Below, in pieces: positions 1-5,216 of a stretch of DNA of 9,785 nucleotides; positions within the stretch are counted from its first letter, which is position 1; each line of letters begins with the position of its first letter. Made by a program: the position numbers and the translations under genes. This DNA is from Candidatus Eiseniibacteriota bacterium (GTDB lineage Bacteria > Eisenbacteria > RBG-16-71-46 > SZUA-252). The notes under the pieces were generated by a model that worked only from the letters and a program-made list of their open reading frames with translations, was not told the origin of the DNA and did not search any database. Location: assembly GCA_016880395.1 (NCBI GenBank), contig JAEHDN010000217.1, positions 1 to 9,785 on the forward strand, given 5' to 3'.

Positions 1-104
1 GGCCTCGGCGCGAATTCCGGTGAGCGCTAACATGAAGAGCGATCTCGATCTCAGCCCTGGTTCGCTGTTCTTTGGCATTGCTACGAAGGGACGGGAAGCG
101 AGGG
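1..104. other. Sequence unrelated to cusA beyond a breakpoint
   Basis: The pump gene to the right matches its family until about position 105. From there to the window edge no frame continues a CusA-like sequence, and the pump frame reaches a stop at 81-83. GC content looks lower than in the neighbouring genes. On the minus strand an ORF of 26 codons opens with ATG at 76-78 (MPKNSEPG...) and runs off the window edge. On the plus strand an ATG at 32 opens a frame that merely runs on into the antisense of cusA. I recognise neither product. The stretch could be the edge of a mobile element, a rearrangement junction or an assembly artefact. An EcoRI-type GAATTC lies at 12-17. Confidence 0.5.
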
Positions 105-806
105 GCGGCCGCGCACGAAGTGCTCGTGCTCCCCCACTTCGAGGACGCTCCCGCCGACGTCCTTGTTCGAGGCCTGGATCGCGGTTGCAACCTCGCGGAT
201 CGAGACCCCGTAGGACTCGAGCCGCCGCGGATCGAGATCCACCTGGTACTGCCGCACGAACCCGCCGACCGAGGCCACCTCGGCCACGCCGTCGACGCTC
301 TGGAGCCAGTAGCGGAGGTACCAGTCCTGGAAGGAGCGGAGCTGGCTCAGGTCGTTCTGACCGGTCGTGTCCACGAGCGCGTACTCGAACACCCAGCCGA
401 CCGCCGTCGCGTCGGGGCCGAGCTTTGGGACGACGCCCTCGGGGAGGCGCCCCTGGATGGCCGCGAGATACTCGAGCACCCGGCTCCGGGCCCAGTAGAG
501 GTCCACCCCGTCGTCGAAGATGATGTAGACGAAGGAGTCGCCGATCATGCTGAGGCCGCGCACGTAGCGCACCCCGGGCGCAGAGCGTAGGGCCGTCACG
601 ATGGGGTACGTGATCTGGTCCTCGACGAGGTCCGGGCTCCGCCCCATCCACTCGGTCGAGACGATGACCTGCGTGTCGGAGAGATCGGGGATCGCGTCGA
701 GGGGCGTCTGCCGGATCGCGCGCAGGCCAGCTGTCGCCGCGATCAGCACGAGCGCGATCGTGAGAATCCGGTTCCGCGCACACCATTCGATGAGCCGCTC
801 GATCAT
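81..806 (-). CDS. cusA: CusA/CzcA-type heavy-metal RND pump, N-terminal fragment
   Basis: Inner-membrane proton-driven pump subunit of a copper/silver-type tripartite efflux system. Complete family members have about 1,040 residues; only about 234 are present. From the ATG at 804-806 the protein starts MIERLIEWCARNRIL, has the first membrane helix at about residues 12-30, then family signatures in order: the TPLDAIPDLSDTQVIV block, DQITYPI, GDSFVYIIFDDG, YWARSRVLEYL, LGPDATAVGWVFEYALVD, VAEVASVGGFVRQYQVDLDP and an ASNKDVGGS segment. These follow E. coli CusA closely as I remember it. An in-frame start further upstream (857) would overlap the adaptor gene, so 806 is preferred; it lies 7 nt after the adaptor stop. 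Homology ends after the FVRGR motif near 105, and the last seven residues before the stop at 81-83 do not fit the family. The gene is therefore interrupted or misassembled. HME-RND assignment is firm; copper/silver specificity is inferred from neighbours. Confidence 0.9.
   Translation of the reverse strand: MIERLIEWCARNRILTIALVLIAATAGLRAIRQTPLDAIPDLSDTQVIVSTEWMGRSPDLVEDQITYPIVTALRSAPGVRYVRGLSMIGDSFVYIIFDDGVDLYWARSRVLEYLAAIQGRLPEGVVPKLGPDATAVGWVFEYALVDTTGQNDLSQLRSFQDWYLRYWLQSVDGVAEVASVGGFVRQYQVDLDPRRLESYGVSIREVATAIQASNKDVGGSVLEVGEHEHFVRGRPSLPVPS
105..112. other. NotI-type octamer at the cusA breakpoint
   Basis: GCGGCCGC occupies exactly the point where similarity to the CusA family is lost. 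In GC-rich DNA the octamer can occur by chance. Its coincidence with the break makes a junction (natural or technical) worth considering. Confidence 0.5.
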
Positions 807-813
807 GGCCGGC

Positions 814-2307
814 CTACCACTCGCCCGTCGCGGAGCGAAGCCTTGCCTCGGCCGCAACGAGGAAGTTGCCGGAGGTCACGACGATGTCTCCCTCGTTGAG
901 CCCGCCCACGACCACGTATTGATCGCCGGCCTTGGCACCGAGCCGGACATCGCGCGGCGCGAGACGGCCACCGCCGAGATCCACGAACACGATCCGCCGG
1001 TCCCCGGCATAGAGCACGGCGCTCTCGGGAATCGCGAGCTTCCGGCCGAGGCTGCGATCGAGCAGGACGTCCACGAACATGCCCGGCTTGAGGTCGCCGA
1101 GCGGGTTGGGCGCGACCGCGCGGACCTCCCCGGTGCGGGTCTCGGGATCGAGGAAGGGATTCACGTAGGAGACCCGTCCGGTGCGCGTCGGCTCGCCCGG
1201 GAACGGGGTCAGGATGTGGGCGGCCATGCCCACCCGAACGAGCGGCAGCTCGTACTGGAAGACGCTGGCGATGACCCAGACCGGATGGATCGGGGCGATC
1301 TTGTAGAGGGTCTGCCCCGCCATGAAGGAGCTTCCCGCGACCACGTTCTTCTCCAGGACCACCCCGGAGACCGGCGCGATGATGGGCAACTTCTCCATGG
1401 CTTTCCCGGAGGCGGCAATCGCGTCCAGAGTGGAGGGCGCGATGTCCCACAGGAGAAGCCGTTGCCGCGCCGCGGCCGCCAGGTCGGCGCCGCCCGGGCC
1501 GCCATGGAGTGCCTCGAGGTATTCCTGCTGCGCCGAGAGCAGCTCGGGGCTGTAGACCGTGAGGAGGACCTCGCCGCGGCTCACCTGGCGGCCGACGTAG
1601 TCGACCCGGATGTCCCGCACCCAGCCCGAGAACTTGAGCGAGATCTCGGCCCGGCGCGTCTCGTCGTAGGCGACCCGCCCCGCCGCGCGAATCGTGACGG
1701 TGAGTTCCTGCGTCGTGACGGGCGCCGTTCGGACGCCGATCGCCTGACGCCGGCCGGGATCGATGGTGACGGTCTGGGCGCTGATCGCGGTGTCCGCGGC
1801 CGCGGATGTGGCTCCCGCCGGCCCGCCGGCCGAGGGGGTGCCGCCGACGAAGGCCAGCCCACCCATGTTCGTGCTGAGCCGGTAGACCGCCTCCGTCTGA
1901 CGGCCGTCCGCCGTTCGGATGGAGACCGCGACGTCCCAGTCCCCCTGCATGGCAAGCCCGTACTTGGCCTCGTACGTTCCCGCCCGTGTCTCGCGGAACT
2001 CGCCGCGGCTCTCCATGCGCGGCATCGCGCCCATCGCGGGCATGGAGACGAGAGCGCTCACCGTCGCGCCGCGCACCGACGTCCCGGCCGAATCGCGCAG
2101 CGCCACCGTGAGGGTGTTGTCCCCCACGATCGGACGCTCGGGCTTGTTCGTGATCGCGAGCTGGAGGGCCCCGACACGCTGCGCCGACCCGGAGACCGAA
2201 GCTACCGTCGACGTCCGGGACGTCCCGCGCTCGCGCTTGGAGCAGCTCGGAAGCGCGGCCAGCGCGAGCAGCGCCGCGGCCACCGACATCGCGATTCCCC
2301 TGTTCAT
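814..2307 (-). CDS. cusB: CusB-type RND periplasmic adaptor lipoprotein with FixH-like domain
   Basis: Membrane-fusion subunit linking the RND pump to the TolC channel. The 497-residue product has a lipoprotein signal (hydrophobic stretch, then LPSC with lipid-acceptor Cys22). Residues about 46-152 look like a FixH/YtkA-type beta domain, with a 'VxALVSMPAMGAMP' stretch, 'TRAGTYEAKYGLAMQGDWDV' and a closing 'STNMGG'. Four methionines, M89, M92, M95 and M98, are spaced exactly three apart, a pattern suited to Cu(I)/Ag(I). A Gly/Ala-rich linker (about 153-172) leads to the classical adaptor: barrel-sandwich half with GWVRDIRVDYVGRQVSRGE, a short helical hairpin (about 255-305), the second lipoyl half APVSGVVLEKNVVAGSSF, a beta-barrel, and a membrane-proximal domain ending at W497. 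It is longer than typical CusB (about 400 residues) because of the extra domain. The start overlaps the tolC stop by ATGA and has GGAGGAG 5 nt upstream, so translation is probably coupled. Family is firm; the metal is inferred. Confidence 0.93.
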   Translation of the reverse strand: MNRGIAMSVAAALLALAALPSCSKRERGTSRTSTVASVSGSAQRVGALQLAITNKPERPIVGDNTLTVALRDSAGTSVRGATVSALVSMPAMGAMPRMESRGEFRETRAGTYEAKYGLAMQGDWDVAVSIRTADGRQTEAVYRLSTNMGGLAFVGGTPSAGGPAGATSAAADTAISAQTVTIDPGRRQAIGVRTAPVTTQELTVTIRAAGRVAYDETRRAEISLKFSGWVRDIRVDYVGRQVSRGEVLLTVYSPELLSAQQEYLEALHGGPGGADLAAAARQRLLLWDIAPSTLDAIAASGKAMEKLPIIAPVSGVVLEKNVVAGSSFMAGQTLYKIAPIHPVWVIASVFQYELPLVRVGMAAHILTPFPGEPTRTGRVSYVNPFLDPETRTGEVRAVAPNPLGDLKPGMFVDVLLDRSLGRKLAIPESAVLYAGDRRIVFVDLGGGRLAPRDVRLGAKAGDQYVVVGGLNEGDIVVTSGNFLVAAEARLRSATGEW

Positions 2308-2319
2308 CGCGTCTCCTCC
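2304..2319 (-). promoter_or_regulatory. ATGA stop/start overlap with strong Shine-Dalgarno
   Basis: On the minus strand ATGA (2304-2307) combines the cusB start with the tolC stop. GGAGGAG at 2313-2319 sits 5 nt before the ATG. This decides the cusB start and implies translational coupling inside the efflux operon. Confidence 0.8.
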
Positions 2320-3650
2320 GGCAGCGGCGCGTCGTCACTCGCGATCGCGCGCTCCCAATCGGCCAGGGCCATGCGGTATTCCGCGCGCGCCCGGTTCCAG
2401 CCCAGCCGCGCGCGCGCGAGATCACGCTCGGCATTGAGCAGCGACAGGAAGTCGCTCCGGTTCGCTTCGTACGCGGAACGGATCGAGGCCAGGGCGCGTT
2501 CCGTTGCCGGGAGCACCCCCGTCTCGATCACGTGGATCTCGTGGCGGGTCTCCTGCACGCGGGCCCGTGCCTCCTCGATCTCGAGGCGCGCGCGATCGAT
2601 CGTCGCGAGCCGCTCCTGCTCGCGCCGCGCGAGGCCGGCCTGGGCTTCCCGCTCGGAGGCCCCGACACGACCGAAGAGGAACGGAAGGCTCAGCTCCGCG
2701 CCGATCGTCGGCCTCATCTCATGCTCGGCCCACATGGCGTCGTAGCGCGCAAGGAGCGTGAACTCGGGAATGCGCTGCTTGCGCGCGAGCGAGAGCTCCG
2801 CGGCCCGCGCGTCCCGCTCTGCCTCGGCGCGCCGCACGTCCGGCCGAAGGAGGGATGCGTTCTCGGCCGCAGGCGACTCCTCTCCCTCGACCGCGGCCGG
2901 AATGGAGTCGAGCGGCGCGGGAAGGTCCTCGCCCGGGCCGCGGTGCAGCATCGCATTGAGGCGCGCCCGGACGATCCGGCGCTCGCGCGCGAGCACGATC
3001 GATTCGTGGTCAAGCATGGCCAGCTCGACCTCGGCCTGGAGCGCGTCCTGCTGTCCCACCGTGCCGGTCGAGTACTTCTGCACCGCCACCGAGCGCATGT
3101 GATCGAGCAGCCCCTTCAACTCACGGTTCACCTCGATCCCGCGCTCCACGAGGAAGTACTCGTAGTAGAGGCGCCGCGCCTCCCCCAGGAGGTCGATGCG
3201 GGCGGCGCGGAGGTCCTCGCCCGCGGCCCGCGCCTCCGCGCGCGCCGCGCTCTTCTCCAGACCTCGCTTGCCGAACCACGGGAGGTTCTGGGAGAGACCC
3301 ACCTCGTATCCGGGCGCGGCGATGTCCTCGTTGCCGATCGCCCGGGGCGCGGCCATCACCTCGATCATGGGATCCATGAATCGGCCGGCGCCGTCGGCCT
3401 TGGCCCTGGCCTCGGCCGCCGCCGCGCTCGCCGCGGCCAGGGTCGGGTTCCGCGCCAGGGCCGCGCGCTCGAGCAGCTCGGGCGTGATGGCCGGCGCGGC
3501 GAGAAGCGAGTCGTAGCTCGTGGGAGCCGTGGCGGGCGGTGGAGCGGCGGGCGTCGCCGCCTGTGCCCGGCCCGCGGAAGCGTGGAGCAAGGCTCCGGCG
3601 AGAGCCGAGGCGACGGCGATGCAGGCGATGTGACGAACGGGTGAAGCCAT
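2304..3650 (-). CDS. TolC-family outer-membrane efflux channel
   Basis: Outer-membrane and periplasmic channel of the tripartite metal efflux pump (CusC/CzcC role). The 448-residue length is normal for the family. The N-terminus is a Sec signal with a probable cleavage after GRAQA (about residue 31), followed by an Ala/Pro-rich stretch. Two OEP repeats follow: the first starts with TPELLERAALARNPTLAAA and contains YEVGLSQNLPWFGKRGLEKS, a segment very typical of CusC/CzcC-like proteins. Long Ala/Arg/Glu-rich helices then make up the coiled-coil tunnel, and the second repeat carries an equivalent 'TIGAELSLPFLFGRV' strand region. The N-terminal Cys10 lies too early to be a lipid-acceptor site. 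The ATG at 3648-3650 has GGAGGTG about 10 nt upstream. The gene lies 118 nt after the Cys-rich small gene and overlaps cusB by 4 nt. Family assignment is firm; substrate is inferred from the operon. Confidence 0.93.
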   Translation of the reverse strand: MASPVRHIACIAVASALAGALLHASAGRAQAATPAAPPPATAPTSYDSLLAAPAITPELLERAALARNPTLAAASAAAAEARAKADGAGRFMDPMIEVMAAPRAIGNEDIAAPGYEVGLSQNLPWFGKRGLEKSAARAEARAAGEDLRAARIDLLGEARRLYYEYFLVERGIEVNRELKGLLDHMRSVAVQKYSTGTVGQQDALQAEVELAMLDHESIVLARERRIVRARLNAMLHRGPGEDLPAPLDSIPAAVEGEESPAAENASLLRPDVRRAEAERDARAAELSLARKQRIPEFTLLARYDAMWAEHEMRPTIGAELSLPFLFGRVGASEREAQAGLARREQERLATIDRARLEIEEARARVQETRHEIHVIETGVLPATERALASIRSAYEANRSDFLSLLNAERDLARARLGWNRARAEYRMALADWERAIASDDAPLPEETR

Positions 3651-3713
3651 GGTGAACCCACCTCCCCGAGGGCGCGGCGGGCGCCGCCAGGGCGGCGCGC
3701 GGATCGACGCGAT

Positions 3714-3742
3714 GGCCGGCGGCGCTCGAGCGCCGTCAGGCC
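3714..3742. other. Strong intergenic hairpin ahead of tolC
   Basis: The perfect palindrome GGCGCTCGAGCGCC (3721-3734) is extended on both sides by further pairing with one G-U pair and bulges, ending in GGCC/GGCC arms at 3714-3717 and 3739-3742. A second GC-rich inverted arrangement lies at about 3670-3690. There is no U-run on the minus strand, so a simple intrinsic terminator is unlikely. It could stabilise the downstream mRNA or act as a partial attenuator between the small gene and tolC. Confidence 0.45.
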
Positions 3743-3768
3743 GGAGAACGGCTAGCTGGAGGTGGAGA

Positions 3769-4161
3769 TCAGATCCGAAGAACGGTGGAGCGGGCGACGG
3801 GGTCGGCTATCGGTGCTCGGGAAGAGAGGGGCCATGCGGCCATCGGTGCGGGATCGATCGGCCCCGAGAGCGAAGCCGCCGGCGGAGCCGCGAGAGGCAG
3901 GGGATCGTTGGAGGACGGAGCGCGAGACGAGAGCACGAGGGGCGTGGACTCCGAGCCGGCGGCCCGCCCGGTCCGGCAGCAAGTCCCCGCGCGGAGAACG
4001 CTCGGAGACGCACTCGCCGCGACGCCGTCGCAACGAGAGCAGGCTTCGCTGCGCGCGGGCATCTTCATCCGGCAGAGCATCCGTCCGGCTTGCGCCGGAG
4101 GAGCCTGCGCCAGGAGGAGCGCGCCCAGGACGAGGATGGAGACCAAGCGCCGTGCGTTCAT
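3769..4161 (-). CDS. Small secreted Cys/Met-rich protein heading the metal efflux operon
   Basis: A 130-residue protein of no family I can name. Residues 1-25 form a clear Sec signal (MNARR, hydrophobic core, AQA cleavage site). The mature N-terminus is packed with soft-metal ligands: M28, C30, M32, M34, C41 and C44 (CSRC), then the pair C61-C62. The last 65 residues are Ala/Pro/Ser-rich with no cysteine and probably disordered. It lies directly upstream of tolC-cusB-cusA on the same strand, so a periplasmic Cu/Ag-binding or sensing role is a reasonable inference, not shown. An in-frame TGA at 4168-4170 forces the ATG at 4159-4161. GAGGTG lies only 2 nt before that ATG, closer than usual. Reality is supported by the signal peptide, cysteine clustering, operon position and the upstream stop. 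Confidence 0.7.
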   Translation of the reverse strand: MNARRLVSILVLGALLLAQAPPAQAGRMLCRMKMPARSEACSRCDGVAASASPSVLRAGTCCRTGRAAGSESTPLVLSSRAPSSNDPLPLAAPPAASLSGPIDPAPMAAWPLSSRAPIADPVARSTVLRI

Positions 4162-4171
4162 CTCACCTCAG

Positions 4172-4201
4172 AGTACACCGCCGGACGGGGGATCGTGACA
4201 A
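4172..4201 (-). promoter_or_regulatory. Possible sigma70-like promoter of the efflux operon
   Basis: On the minus strand TTGTCA (4196-4201, five of six matches to the -35 consensus) is separated by 18 nt from TGTACT (4172-4177, four of six matches to the -10). Transcription would begin near 4165, leaving a leader of only a few bases before the ATG at 4161, which conflicts with use of the GAGGTG site. It is weak evidence; the true promoter could lie further upstream. Confidence 0.25.
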
Positions 4202-4223
4202 CCGGTTCCTTGGTAGCATCGGC

Positions 4224-4249
4224 CGGTCCCCCCCGGTCCTCCACGGTCC
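4224..4249. repeat. Three CGGTCC hexamers at exact 10-bp period
   Basis: CGGTCC occurs at 4224-4229, 4234-4239 and 4244-4249, so the same base face repeats once per helical turn (GGACCG on the minus strand). It lies 63-88 bp upstream of the first gene of the metal efflux operon and upstream of the possible promoter, where an activator or cooperative regulator could bind. No regulator gene is in the window. Confidence 0.5.
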
Positions 4250-4338
4250 GATGGTGCCCGGCGCTCCCGCCCCTGCCATCCGCGCCCTGAACGTCCTCTA
4301 CTTCAACAGCTTCGAAAGGCGGCGGTCTTTAAGCGGGA

Positions 4339-4363
4339 CGCCCCCGGTCTGGCAACCGGGGCG
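4339..4363 (-). terminator. GC-rich hairpin after the DinB-family gene
   Basis: CGCCCCCGGT (4339-4348) pairs with ACCGGGGCG (4355-4363) with one bulged C and a six-base loop. It begins 41 nt after the stop of the minus-strand DinB-family gene. The following minus-strand bases lack a U-run, so it may be a Rho-assisted or non-canonical terminator. The rest of the 242-base gap 4162-4403 shows only the hexamer array and the possible promoter described separately. Confidence 0.4.
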
Positions 4364-4403
4364 CCATGCGTCGGCAGTCTACCATGGCCGAACGAAGGCG
4401 GTT

Positions 4404-4946
4404 CTATCGCGCGATTCCCTTGTAGTTGCCCTTCGTGACTTCCTTCGACCTCCCCTTCGGAATCGTCAGGGTCTTCCAGCTCGATCCCGCGAAATGGCGC
4501 GCGAGGTAGACGATCTGGCCGACGTGATAGACGGTGTGGGTGATCGACCGATTCAACGCTTCCACAACGGCGAAAGGCTCCTTCCGAATGTGGACGAGCC
4601 GATCGAGATCGTCCACCTGGAGCGCGTCGATCGCTACCAGGGCGGTCCCCCAGCCCTCATCCCACCAACGGAGCATTTCCTCCCGAGAGACCCGCCGGGA
4701 CATCTCGAACTCCGCGTCGCGATTCCGGTCGGGCTTCTCCCCGTCCGTCGTCAAGAAATCGCCAAAGCGGGAACGCAGGTTGCCCGCGACGTGCTTCACG
4801 ATGACGGCGACGCTGTTCGAGTTAGGGTCGATCTCAGTATGCAGATGCTCGTCCGGCACCTGCGCCAGCGCCTTCTCGCCGAGGAACTTGTAGATCTTGT
4901 ACGTGCGCAGGATGTCGCGCAGATAGGTGCTGTCTTGGCCTCCCAT
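4404..4946 (-). CDS. DUF1572 family protein (DinB/YfiT-like metalloenzyme fold)
   Basis: A 180-residue, soluble, four-helix-bundle protein of the DinB superfamily; length is normal. The signature is clear: an N-terminal helix, SNSVAVIVKHVAGNLRSRF with His52, the FLTTDGEKPDRNRDAEF block typical of DUF1572, a WWDEGW segment, and THTVYHVGQIVYLARH with His137 and His141. His52, His137 and His141 are the expected three metal ligands, so the site looks intact. Some superfamily members are thiol-S-transferases, but no activity can be assigned here. No signal peptide is seen, so it is cytoplasmic. The ATG at 4944-4946 has AAAGGAG 4 nt upstream. Gaps on both sides (242 and about 57-270 nt) and flanking hairpins suggest it is transcribed on its own and is not part of the efflux operon. 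Confidence 0.9.
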   Translation of the reverse strand: MGGQDSTYLRDILRTYKIYKFLGEKALAQVPDEHLHTEIDPNSNSVAVIVKHVAGNLRSRFGDFLTTDGEKPDRNRDAEFEMSRRVSREEMLRWWDEGWGTALVAIDALQVDDLDRLVHIRKEPFAVVEALNRSITHTVYHVGQIVYLARHFAGSSWKTLTIPKGRSKEVTKGNYKGIAR

Positions 4947-4965
4947 GTCGCTCCTTTTGACGGCG

Positions 4966-4994
4966 CGGAGGGGAGCCCGATGGCTCCCCTTCCG
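4966..4994. other. Hairpin between the right-hand block and the DinB-family gene
   Basis: CGGAGGGGAGCC (4966-4977) pairs with GGCTCCCCTTCCG (4982-4994) across a CGAT loop, with one bulged T. No U-run follows on either strand. It lies just past the end of the right-hand gene block on the minus strand and about 20 nt before the DinB-family start, so it may end or attenuate read-through. Confidence 0.4.
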
Positions 4995-5004
4995 CCTTTC
5001 GCGC

Positions 5005-5190
5005 CTACCTCGATCCGACGACCGAGCAGCGGTAGAACTCGTCTGTCTCGACGAGCGTGATTTCGGGACGGGCCCCGGCGGCGGCTGCCTCTACCTCGTC
5101 GTCCGACCTGAACTGGTGGGGCGTGAATCCCGGATTGAAGACGATGAGAACCTGGCGCCACAGGGGATTGAATTGATCCCCCTGGCGGCA
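5005..5190 (-). pseudogene. Coding-looking remnant without a start codon
   Basis: Downstream of the repeat-protein gene, one minus-strand frame reads like real protein for about 60 codons (GDQFNPLWRQVLIVFNPGF..., then TPHQFRSDDEVEAAAAG..., ITLVETDEFYRCSVVGSR and TAG at 5005-5007). Most third positions are G or C and the composition is balanced rather than Arg/Pro-rich like the shadow frames. I find no ATG, GTG or TTG in frame between the preceding gene's stop and the readable part; CTG within the NPLW segment is the only alternative. It could be the tail of a gene whose 5' end was lost, a gene joined by a frameshift, or a chance ORF. I do not recognise the family. Confidence 0.3.
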
Positions 5191-5216
5191 CGGAGGCTGT
5201 CGAGGCGAGGCGCCTC

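Noticed and set aside
601..2745. 714-codon plus-strand open frame antisense to cusA, cusB and tolC
   Set aside because: It is a shadow of GC-rich genes on the other strand: Arg/Asp/Gly/His-rich composition, no domain, and it spans three well-supported genes.
4320..4370. tRNA-like anticodon arm (CCGGTTGCCAGACCGG on the minus strand)
   Set aside because: The loop has the wrong size and there are no matching D arm, T arm or acceptor stem around it; it is simply a GC-rich hairpin.
3762..5060. 432-codon plus-strand open frame covering the intergenic region and the DinB-family gene
   Set aside because: Arg/Pro/Ser-rich shadow without a plausible start context or recognisable motif, and most of it is antisense to supported genes.
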